DNA from: Phycisphaerales bacterium | GTDB taxonomy: Bacteria > Planctomycetota > Phycisphaerae > Phycisphaerales > SM1A02 | Reading direction: 5' to 3' | Assembly: GCA_003520025.1 (NCBI GenBank) | Contig: DOVP01000146.1 | Coordinates: 1-5,631 of the forward strand | Length of the DNA stretch: 5,631 nt | Shown here: one piece after another, positions 1 through 5,631 of the stretch | Layout: each line of letters begins with the position of its first letter | Position numbering within the stretch: the first letter of the stretch is position 1 | Position numbers and translations under genes: made by a program | The notes under the pieces: model-generated | The model's input: only the letters and a program-made list of their open reading frames with translations | The model's database searches: none | What the model was told of the DNA's origin: nothing

Positions 1-1277
1 CACACGAGTGTGTCCCGCTCGGCCGGTTCCAGCCGCGTTCGTTGACCGCTGATCTCGTCGATGCGATCGCCCGGCAGCACACGATTGATTTCGGGAGCCT
101 CACCCCGTCTGAGCAGGTCGAGCATGCCGGCGAGGTGGGGGGGGTCGTTGCGGCTCATGGTGGCGCAGCCGCATCCGGCGGCAGACGCCCCGGGGACATC
201 GGTCAACGCTCGCACTTCGACGCCACGTGATGCAGCGTGCTCGATGGCGTTGCGGACAAAATGGCCTTCGGTTCCGATTACCAATTTGCTTCCTGGGGCC
301 GCATTTGAGATGAGCGACCACAAGTACTTGGTGCTGCCGGCTCCATCGGCGGCGAGTACCACCTCAAGCGGGCATTCTGGGTGCACGTGAACTTCCCAGC
401 CCTGATCGTGCCACCACGCGACCTGCTCGGTGGTGAACACCGTATGCACTCCGCAGAAGCCGCCCCAGAGAATCATCTCGGCTGCATCCAATCGCTCCAG
501 ACCGCCGGGCAGATCCGACAGGTCGAAATCTCGCGGGAGTGTCCGGGCGTCGGGCAGCACGACGACTCGGTCCCGATCGATGCCGAGTCGGTGGGCGGTG
601 TTGTCGCCGAGGTGCTCATCGGGAACGAAGAAGACTTTTTCAGATGTCTGCATCGTCGCGGCCACGACGTGGTGGGCATTGCTGCTGGTGCAGACGGCTC
701 CGCCGGTGCGCCCGGCGAGGGCCTTGAGTCGTCCCGAGGTGTTCATGTAGGCAACCGTCGCAATCGCGTCGCCGTACCGGGCGACCAACTGTTCCGCAAT
801 GGGCTGCACCATCCAGTCCTTGGCCATCATTTCCATCGTGCAACCGGCGCGGGGGTTCGTGATCCATACGGATTGATCTTCTGCAGCGAGGATCGACACC
901 GTCTCGGCCATGAAGTGCACTGCGGATTCGACGATGACTTTCTTCTCGGGCTGCGATCTGGCCTGCAGGGCCAGCACATAACTGTCCGCGACCGCGCCGC
1001 CGTACCGCTCGACCAGTTTGACAATATCGCCGCCCATGTAGAAGTGGGCCAGCAGCAGCAGCGAGTCGCCGAAGTGCTCGGTAGCGGGAATCACGTACCG
1101 GTCGAGCCAGGGCAGGACGGTCTCGGGCGTGCGGTCGGGGAGCGCGAGATACTCCTCGGCGTAGGGCCGAAACGGCTCGTCATATCGATCGAGCGGGAGG
1201 TCCTGCTGGCAGATCGGCATGTCTGGCTGGAGTTGCAGCCCGGTGGGGGGTGCCGGATTGGTGAGCGGTGGAGTCAT
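1..1277 (-). CDS. nadA: Quinolinate synthase NadA, 3' end cut by window edge
   Basis: NadA condenses iminoaspartate (made by NadB) with dihydroxyacetone phosphate to give quinolinate, the de novo NAD precursor, using a cytosolic [4Fe-4S] cluster. I translated 425 complete codons from the ATG at 1277; no stop occurs before the left edge. Family motifs appear in order: AHFY (77-80), ADSY (97-100), HFMAET (121-126), the first cluster Cys in RAGC (Cys146), YMNTS (177-181), TSSN (197-200), WGGFCGVH with the second Cys (Cys275), HPEC (299-302), GTEG (335-338), and CGCATM with the third ligand, probably Cys371. These match the substrate- and cluster-binding residues known for the family. The protein is longer than E. 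coli NadA (347 aa, from memory): it has an N-terminal extension and roughly 30 extra residues before Cys275, as in the longer Bacillus-type enzymes. Only a few C-terminal residues are probably missing. No Shine-Dalgarno precedes the ATG; no upstream in-frame ATG lies between the protease stop and this one. nadB and nadC are not in the window. Confidence 0.96.
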   Translation of the reverse strand, partial: MTPPLTNPAPPTGLQLQPDMPICQQDLPLDRYDEPFRPYAEEYLALPDRTPETVLPWLDRYVIPATEHFGDSLLLLAHFYMGGDIVKLVERYGGAVADSYVLALQARSQPEKKVIVESAVHFMAETVSILAAEDQSVWITNPRAGCTMEMMAKDWMVQPIAEQLVARYGDAIATVAYMNTSGRLKALAGRTGGAVCTSSNAHHVVAATMQTSEKVFFVPDEHLGDNTAHRLGIDRDRVVVLPDARTLPRDFDLSDLPGGLERLDAAEMILWGGFCGVHTVFTTEQVAWWHDQGWEVHVHPECPLEVVLAADGAGSTKYLWSLISNAAPGSKLVIGTEGHFVRNAIEHAASRGVEVRALTDVPGASAAGCGCATMSRNDPPHLAGMLDLLRRGEAPEINRVLPGDRIDEISGQRTRLEPAERDTLV

Positions 1278-1288
1278 TGCAGCACCGC

Positions 1289-1294
1289 ATTGTA
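1289..1294 (-). promoter_or_regulatory. nadA: Possible -10 box for nadA
   Basis: The minus strand reads TACAAT here, five of six matches to the sigma-70 consensus TATAAT, 11 nt before the nadA ATG. No convincing -35 hexamer lies at the usual distance (CTCGCA at 17-bp spacing). If real, transcription would start only a few bases before the ATG, which would fit the missing Shine-Dalgarno and suggest a nearly leaderless mRNA. A single hexamer is weak evidence in GC-rich DNA. Confidence 0.25.
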
Positions 1295-1295
1295 C

Positions 1296-1308
1296 GGGCG
1301 CGCGGCCC
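1296..1308. repeat. Short GC-rich inverted repeat between protease gene and nadA
   Basis: GGGC and GCCC arms of 4 bp flank a 5-nt GC-only centre in the 83-bp gap (1278-1360) after the protease stop. On the minus strand it is not followed by a T-run, so it is a poor intrinsic terminator. A second weak pairing (GGCAC with GTGCC across a loop of about 26 nt) lies nearer the protease stop. Nothing else was seen in this gap. Confidence 0.2.
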
Positions 1309-1360
1309 CCCTGCGAGCAGGCGGGGCACTTCCTCAGCGAAGTTCAAGAAGCAGGGTGCC

Positions 1361-4300
1361 TCAGCAACTGTTGCCGTAGTTCTCCAGCACGGTCAGGATG
1401 TCGTTGACGTCATAGAGCGTCCCGAAGCCAGCCACGGCCTCGAGAATGTCGTTCACGTCCACCACGCCGTCCTCGTTCAGATCGCCATCGCACGGTTCGC
1501 CACCGCAGTCGCCTTCCGGGCCGGCAATCGTGAGGACACCCGTCCCTTGGTCGCCGTCCCTCCAACCGCCAACGCGGATGATGACGACATCGCCCTCGGT
1601 GACGCTGATGGAGACTTCGGAGGTATAGCCCGCGCATCCGCTCATGTCGTCGTTGCAGGCGAGCATGGCACCATTGCATTCGCGGTCGTACAGCACGAGA
1701 TCCGTGTCGTAATCTGCAGCATCGCAGGTGCTCACCAGCAGCGTTCCATCACCGCAGGCGGTGTAGCGATACCAGATGTCGTGATACGTCTGCCCGTCGA
1801 AGTCGCACTCGCTGTGGGCCTGCCCGTCGGTCGTGGCATTCAGCGTACTGAAGTCCCACGATCCATTTGGCAGATCGAAGGCTTGACTGCAGTCATCCGG
1901 GTTCGGAATGGCGCCCACTTCGATGGTGACCACTGCTTCGTCTGAGTACACGCCGTCGTAGGTGCGATAGGTAAACACATCACCACCGAGGAAGCCTGCA
2001 TCCGGGGTGTACGTCACCACATCGCCGAGCGACAGCAGGGTGTACGGCGCCGAGTTGATGTTGCCGCCGGCAGGATCGCTCAGCGTGCCGTTGCCCGGCA
2101 GGCTGGTGATCTGGAACGAGAGCGGCAATCCTTCTGAACTGGCGCCCTCGAGTTGGATATCAAGCGGCGTATCGACATCCGTGGCGGTGTCGATATCGCC
2201 AGCAGATGGCGGACAGGCGTCGCCGGTCGAGGCGATCTTGAGTGTCCATGCATCGAGCGAGCCTTGGTCTGCACCAGCGTTGTCGCTGAGCCGCAGCGTC
2301 CAGGTGCCGGTCACGATCTCGCCCACGAAATCGCCCAGTTCGCCCGGGCCGTCCGGCAGCGTGCCGCCGTCGTCGTCGTAGGTCACATGGATATCGTCCT
2401 CGCTGCCGCCGGATCGATCGTGCAGCCGCACGACCACACCGCTTGGCGCTTCGAGATCGATGATGAGATCGCCGATGAACGTGTGCGTGACATCGAGTTC
2501 GATGTCGATATCACCGATGCAGTAGGCATCGTTCACCTCGATATGGCTGGTGATCTCGGTGTTGTCCGTGATCGGAATCGGCACGTCGTAGGCCGTGTAG
2601 GTGAATCGACCGACGTCGAGCGTGACGTTCCGGGTCGTGTCGCCTTCACCGACGCCGTCGAGGTTGTCAAAGGTGACAATGCCGTAGGCCAGTCCGGCCG
2701 GCAGGTTGTCCGCATCGGAGGAGAATCCCACCTCGATGACCGCGCTGTCGCCGGTTCCCGAGAGCGGGATATCCAGCGGTCCGGCACTGCCATTGATCGC
2801 AATCCACGGCTGATCGGCCGAAACACGAACCGTCGTAGCGGTGGGGCGGTTGCTCGTGATGGTGTACACCTGCGTTGTTTCGAACGGGCCGCCGAGGGGA
2901 CCGCCCGCGACGAAGTCGTGCTCTGGCGCCGTATCAAAGCCAGTCAGGCCGATTTCGAGCGTATGCGTTCGGATGAGTTCGACACCATTGGTGTCATCGA
3001 AGAACGAAAGTTCATCTGTGTAGGAGCCGTTGGGCCAGCCGTCGGCATCAACAAGCACGAGCAGATCGACCGTGCCGTCCGGGGCAATAGAACCGGAACT
3101 CGGCCCGTCAATCATGAGGAAGCCCGAACCCTTTAGTCCGGCGGACCAATTGATCGTGTCAGGCGAGTTGTTTGCAATGGTGTAGAGAATCTGTGAAGGT
3201 TCAGGATTGGTGCATCCACTGACGCATGCATGGGTCACATCGCTACCGGGGAGGACTGTCATGCCTCTGCCGGGCAGGGTGTCGACGACCGTTTGCCCAG
3301 TTCCATCTGGATCCAGAACGGTGCTCAGGCCTGCGTTCCATGACGTATAGAGTCGTCCGTACCAATCTTCCGAGTCGTTGCCACATGCTGCATAGCCGCC
3401 GTGCAACTGGCCGATGACGTGATGGTTCTGATCAAAGAGCGGTGAGCCGGACGAGCCGGGCTCAGTTGTGCCGAGATCCCAGTCGATGATGCGGATGTGA
3501 TCATCGCCGGGACCGTTGTAGCCATAAATTTCACTCGCGTCGTAATCGATCGACCATCGCTTGGCATCAACATTGGGGTGATGGATCGCCACCGACCAAT
3601 CTGATGCCTGTGGGCCTGCGTCCCAGCCACAGAATGAGATTTCCCAGTCCTGAGGGGGGCTACTGTTGAGCCGGACAATGGTGTAGTCACTGGTCGAGCC
3701 GGAATTGAGGAAGTCCGAGCCGGTGAGGAATTGGTCCAGCGAGCCGGTTTCATTGCCCGCACCTGGACAGTTCACTGCCGGATCGTTTTGGTAGTTCCAG
3801 AATGTGACCAGCGAAGCGGCGTTGCCTGAGTTTACGCCGCAGTGGTTGGCGGTCATAAAGAGGGGGTCGCGGTCATTGCGGACATTGTTGATCATGAAGC
3901 CTGTGCAAAAGAGCGAGCCGCCGGTTGAGATTGCAGCCACGCACGGAATTTCATCTTCCCATCCGACGGTTTCCGGGCAGGTGACGTCGTAGTTGCATGA
4001 GCCCGATCGTGCAATGTCGACCATGTCATAGAAGCCGCGGTAGCCAATGTTGATGCTGGTGAGGGTGACATGCTCTTCTACCAGCAGGTAGTCCTTGGCA
4101 TCGACCGCGATGGAAAGCACGATGTCATCGCCGGGCACCGGTGGTGTCCAGAGTTCACCGTGATTCTCGTTGTCCATGCTGGTAAAGGCGCGGAGACCGT
4201 GTGAGCTGCGAATCGGCTCCACCGTCATCTCGGCCGAGTCTGGAAGCCACCACCGCTCAAATCCAAGGTTGATTGATACGGCAGCGGGGGAGGTGATGCG

Positions 4301-4552
4301 AAGTCGCCAGTTCAGTCGTCCGTCCGGGAGCACTTCCCAGATGCCGTCGGTTCCGGGTGTGATGCCCGCGTCGAAGGGAATCGCATATCGGGGGGCGAGC
4401 CCGTCGGCTTGTCGCTGCACGTCTTCGGCCTCGATGGCGTTGAAGTCGAGCGTCGGGATTTCGACAACTGGGACGATGTCGATCGGGCTGGCGGAAGCGG
4501 ACAGGGGCAGGCAGGCCAGCAGACCGGCAGCAGCAAAGGCGCGCATGAACAT
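1361..4552 (-). CDS. Secreted modular lysyl-endopeptidase-like serine protease with dockerin-like tail
   Basis: Predicted extracellular S1-family serine protease of 1063 aa. The start at 4552 is chosen because a GGAGAGGAG Shine-Dalgarno sits 7 nt upstream and it opens directly on a signal peptide (1-21, hydrophobic 5-17, cleavage after ASA). Residues 22-180 form a propeptide ending in a YRGF element, as in Achromobacter lysyl endopeptidase. The catalytic domain (about 181-419) has His237 (TANHC), Asp289 (SDYTIVRL) and Ser368 (PGSSGSP). The six cysteines paired in the Achromobacter enzyme are all present (186, 192, 216, 238, 262, 390). Asp396 (EDWYGR) and His384 (QLHGG) align with the lysine-specificity residues Asp225 and His210. 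Then follow two BACON-like beta-sandwiches (about 430-536, 537-650), a proprotein-convertase P domain (651-774), a cadherin-like/Big_9-type Ig domain (780-879), a PPC-like domain with many Asp and Cys (882-1011), and a dockerin-like segment (1020-1063; loop DLNEDGVVDVND). Catalytic homology is strong. The accessory domain names are by eye, and the substrate is unknown. The role of dockerins in Planctomycetes is not established; no cohesin is visible. Only four lysines occur in the whole chain. Confidence 0.93.
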   Translation of the reverse strand: MFMRAFAAAGLLACLPLSASASPIDIVPVVEIPTLDFNAIEAEDVQRQADGLAPRYAIPFDAGITPGTDGIWEVLPDGRLNWRLRITSPAAVSINLGFERWWLPDSAEMTVEPIRSSHGLRAFTSMDNENHGELWTPPVPGDDIVLSIAVDAKDYLLVEEHVTLTSINIGYRGFYDMVDIARSGSCNYDVTCPETVGWEDEIPCVAAISTGGSLFCTGFMINNVRNDRDPLFMTANHCGVNSGNAASLVTFWNYQNDPAVNCPGAGNETGSLDQFLTGSDFLNSGSTSDYTIVRLNSSPPQDWEISFCGWDAGPQASDWSVAIHHPNVDAKRWSIDYDASEIYGYNGPGDDHIRIIDWDLGTTEPGSSGSPLFDQNHHVIGQLHGGYAACGNDSEDWYGRLYTSWNAGLSTVLDPDGTGQTVVDTLPGRGMTVLPGSDVTHACVSGCTNPEPSQILYTIANNSPDTINWSAGLKGSGFLMIDGPSSGSIAPDGTVDLLVLVDADGWPNGSYTDELSFFDDTNGVELIRTHTLEIGLTGFDTAPEHDFVAGGPLGGPFETTQVYTITSNRPTATTVRVSADQPWIAINGSAGPLDIPLSGTGDSAVIEVGFSSDADNLPAGLAYGIVTFDNLDGVGEGDTTRNVTLDVGRFTYTAYDVPIPITDNTEITSHIEVNDAYCIGDIDIELDVTHTFIGDLIIDLEAPSGVVVRLHDRSGGSEDDIHVTYDDDGGTLPDGPGELGDFVGEIVTGTWTLRLSDNAGADQGSLDAWTLKIASTGDACPPSAGDIDTATDVDTPLDIQLEGASSEGLPLSFQITSLPGNGTLSDPAGGNINSAPYTLLSLGDVVTYTPDAGFLGGDVFTYRTYDGVYSDEAVVTIEVGAIPNPDDCSQAFDLPNGSWDFSTLNATTDGQAHSECDFDGQTYHDIWYRYTACGDGTLLVSTCDAADYDTDLVLYDRECNGAMLACNDDMSGCAGYTSEVSISVTEGDVVIIRVGGWRDGDQGTGVLTIAGPEGDCGGEPCDGDLNEDGVVDVNDILEAVAGFGTLYDVNDILTVLENYGNSC

Positions 4553-4559
4553 CGGGGAA

Positions 4560-4568
4560 CTCCTCTCC
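4560..4568 (-). promoter_or_regulatory. Ribosome binding site of the protease gene
   Basis: The minus strand reads GGAGAGGAG, with 7 nt between its 3' end and the ATG at 4552. This decides the start: the same frame is open back to an ATG at 4630, but that start lies upstream of this site and would add 26 charged or polar residues before the signal peptide. An ATG two codons further in (4546) is at 13 nt and less favoured. Confidence 0.8.
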
Positions 4569-4577
4569 AAAGGGGTG

Positions 4578-4594
4578 CGTCCAGAAACTGGACG
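4578..4594 (-). other. Perfect 7-bp hairpin in the leader of the protease gene
   Basis: CGTCCAG, a TTT loop and CTGGACG form a perfect 7-bp stem on the minus strand. It lies 48 nt after the stop of the membrane-protein gene and 9 nt before the Shine-Dalgarno of the protease gene. The downstream bases (CACCCCTTT) are not a clean T-run, so a classical intrinsic terminator is doubtful. A 5'-UTR stability or translation-control hairpin, or an operator-like palindrome, fits as well. The 90-bp gap (4553-4642) shows no convincing promoter; the best pair, TTGTGT then TAGTTT at 17-bp spacing, matches only three of six at each box. Confidence 0.45.
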
Positions 4595-4642
4595 GTCCTG
4601 AAAACTACCCCAATCCGGCCTCTTACACAACCCAAAACCTGC

Positions 4643-5428
4643 TCAGGAAGGCACTTCTGAAGCTTCCTTTGTGGCTTTGCGGATCTCCCGCATGGCAATT
4701 CGAGCAACCACCACAGTTGCCAGAATCGCCGCGCCAAGCCCGATGAAGATGGTGAGTTCACGCGTCAAGCTGGTGTTACTGGGCAGTTTTCCCCCGCAAT
4801 CTTCCATGCCTTTGGCCAGATCGGCCGCATGTTTGGCGGCAAATCCGATGTACACCGTGGAGAAGTTGCCCGGGATCATGCCAAAGCATGCCAAGAAGTA
4901 TGGTTTGAACCGGGCGCGGCTGACGGCCAGCAAGTAGCCCAGGAGGGTGTAATTCAGTGGCGAGAGGCGAAGGAGGACCATCAGCCGGAACCCTGCATCT
5001 GAGGCCGCTTTGTCAATGGCCTTGATCTTGGGGTGTCCTCCCAGGATCACCTCGACACGTTCGCGAAGAAAGTGCCGCCCGATCGCGAAGATGAACACCG
5101 CTGTGATCGTGCCAGCTACGACCACCCAGAGCAGTCCCATCCACAACCCGAAGATCGCGCCGGCGGCGATTGCGATGATCGACTCGGGAATGAAGATCGA
5201 GGTGGCGATCAAAAAGACCGCGATGTACAGCAGCGGTCCCCACGCGCCGAGTTCCCGCATGAACTCTTCGAGTTCGGACATGTACGGTTGGAGGGCATAA
5301 TGGAAGAGGAGAAACAGCCCGCCGACAAGTGCCAGTATGGCAATGAACTTGATCACCACGCCCCACCAACTTCGGCGATGGTCCGGTTCGGTGTCGATAT
5401 CGATCTCTCGTGAAGGCTCACACATCAT
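4643..5428 (-). CDS. TVP38/TMEM64 family (DedA superfamily) inner-membrane protein
   Basis: A 261-residue polytopic membrane protein. After a charged N-terminus (1-20) there is a transmembrane helix at about 22-43. Hydrophobic stretches at about 64-82 and 85-117 follow, the latter rich in Gly (AAGAIFGLWMGLL, closing with GRHFLRE). The conserved block RLSPLNYTLLGYLLAVS with KPYFLACFGMIPGNFSTVYIG spans 154-195, and a last helix lies at about 224-244. The Arg-Leu-Ser-Pro motif, the following Tyr/Gly-rich helix and the IPG turn are characteristic of the SNARE-associated/VTT domain (PF09335). Members are linked to lipid scrambling, membrane-potential maintenance and drug or pH tolerance; the substrate of this one cannot be read from sequence. 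The C-terminus is charged and cytosolic-like (REIRKATKEASE). The start could be either of two adjacent ATGs (5428, 5425); neither has a Shine-Dalgarno. The stop lies 90 bp before the protease start. Confidence 0.9.
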   Translation of the reverse strand: MMCEPSREIDIDTEPDHRRSWWGVVIKFIAILALVGGLFLLFHYALQPYMSELEEFMRELGAWGPLLYIAVFLIATSIFIPESIIAIAAGAIFGLWMGLLWVVVAGTITAVFIFAIGRHFLRERVEVILGGHPKIKAIDKAASDAGFRLMVLLRLSPLNYTLLGYLLAVSRARFKPYFLACFGMIPGNFSTVYIGFAAKHAADLAKGMEDCGGKLPSNTSLTRELTIFIGLGAAILATVVVARIAMREIRKATKEASEVPS

Positions 5429-5585
5429 TTGGGCGGAATGATACGCGGCTTTCTGCCGTTCTTCAGGAGCCCGATCGCGTCACGTATCCGTGGTGCCGAA
5501 GTTCAGGGCCAGTTCGTGTCCCCCGGATATATCCCATCTCCAGAGGCGGGTCCGATAGACTATGAAGCACTGGGCGAGGGTCCAT
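5429..5585. other. Divergent intergenic region
   Basis: 157 bp separate the minus-strand membrane-protein gene from the plus-strand tRNA gene, so promoters for both should lie here. I see a weak 4-bp hairpin (CGGC/GCCG around 5446-5458) and a 10-bp palindrome GGATATATCC at 5525-5534. For the tRNA, TAGACT (5556-5561) and TATGAA (5561-5566) are possible -10 boxes, but neither has a recognisable -35. No small gene with a Shine-Dalgarno was seen. Confidence 0.4.
5438..5443 (-). promoter_or_regulatory. Possible -10 box for the TVP38/TMEM64 gene
   Basis: The minus strand reads TATCAT, five of six matches to TATAAT, 9 nt before the ATG at 5428. CTGAAG at 17-bp spacing is a weak -35 (three of six). 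As with nadA, the position would give an almost leaderless transcript, consistent with the lack of a Shine-Dalgarno. Low confidence. Confidence 0.25.
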
Positions 5586-5631
5586 GCGGGCGTAGCTCAA
5601 TGGTAGAGCGTCAGCCTTCCAAGCTGAATGT
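5586..5631 (+). tRNA. tRNA-Gly (anticodon UCC), 3' part beyond window
   Basis: The 5' acceptor strand GCGGGCG (5586-5592) is followed by TA, then the D arm GCTC-AATGGTA-GAGC (5595-5609). The anticodon arm is TCAGC-CTTCCAA-GCTGA (5611-5627), with the anticodon TCC at 5618-5620. Both stems pair perfectly, U33 precedes the anticodon, and the discriminating sequence resembles bacterial tRNA-Gly. The variable loop begins at 5628 and the T arm and 3' acceptor strand fall outside the window. It would decode GGA and probably GGG. It is transcribed away from the protein genes. Confidence 0.95.

Noticed and set aside
1150..1290. Short out-of-frame reading frame starting at ATG 1290 overlapping the nadA start
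   Set aside because: It begins inside the putative -10 box, lacks a Shine-Dalgarno, and encodes a Pro/Ala/Arg-rich peptide with no recognisable feature.
381..1379. Plus-strand open frame of 332 codons antisense to nadA
   Set aside because: It lies opposite a gene with full NadA motifs. The translation is rich in His, Arg and Gly without any recognisable domain or signal, as expected of a shadow frame in GC-rich DNA, and it has no Shine-Dalgarno support.
2153..3136. Plus-strand open frame of 327 codons antisense to the protease gene
   Set aside because: It mirrors the codon structure of the P domain and BACON-like region. The Arg/Asp-rich, low-complexity translation has no motif I recognise.
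4502..4552. LLAC in the signal peptide as a lipobox (lipoprotein)
   Set aside because: The Cys is residue 14, too early for a typical lipoprotein signal, Leu at -2 is unusual, and the hydrophobic stretch runs on to a normal ASA signal-peptidase I site.
4553..4630. Upstream ATG at 4630 as the protease start
   Set aside because: It would place 26 polar residues before the signal peptide and has no Shine-Dalgarno, whereas the ATG at 4552 has GGAGAGGAG at 7 nt.
5010..5413. Plus-strand open frames antisense to the membrane-protein gene
   Set aside because: They oppose a clear TVP38/TMEM64 coding region and show no domain, ribosome binding site or promoter of their own.
5525..5534. Palindrome GGATATATCC as an operator or attachment site
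   Set aside because: Ten bases of perfect symmetry alone are not enough; there is no second copy nearby and no regulator gene in the window.
5586..5631. tRNA-Gly as an integration site for a mobile element
   Set aside because: No integrase, direct repeat of the tRNA 3' end or atypical base composition is visible; the tRNA 3' end, where integration would be detected, lies outside the window.

Overview
The window looks like chromosomal DNA of a planctomycete, most likely a member of the Phycisphaerae or a relative. The argument rests mainly on one gene: a very large, acidic, lysine-poor secreted protein that strings together beta-sandwich modules and ends in a short dockerin-like EF-hand segment. 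That architecture is common in Planctomycetes. The DNA is GC-rich. No mobile element, phage gene, CRISPR array or integration scar was seen. The taxonomic call is inference from protein style, not from a marker gene.

Layout: three protein genes lie head to tail on the minus strand, and one tRNA gene lies on the plus strand at the right edge. In transcription order from the right: (1) a TVP38/TMEM64 (DedA-superfamily) membrane protein at 4643-5428; (2) a 90-bp gap with a 7-bp perfect hairpin and a strong Shine-Dalgarno; (3) a 1063-residue secreted protease at 1361-4552, related to Achromobacter lysyl endopeptidase and carrying five accessory modules plus a dockerin-like tail; (4) an 83-bp gap with a GC-rich inverted repeat and a -10-like box; (5) nadA (quinolinate synthase), 425 codons of which are inside the window before it runs off the left edge. 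On the other strand, a tRNA-Gly(UCC) gene begins at 5586 and is cut off after its anticodon arm. The 157 bp between the tRNA and the membrane-protein gene is divergent regulatory space.

The three protein genes have no obvious shared function: NAD biosynthesis, extracellular protein cleavage, and membrane lipid or membrane-homeostasis transport. The gaps of 83-90 bp allow either independent promoters or read-through. I see no previously undescribed multi-gene system here. The most interesting object is the protease. It keeps the catalytic triad, the lysine-specificity aspartate and all six disulfide cysteines of lysyl endopeptidase, yet has only three lysines in about 880 mature residues, lacks a lysine at the expected propeptide junction, and ends in a dockerin-like tail whose second repeat has lost its calcium loop.
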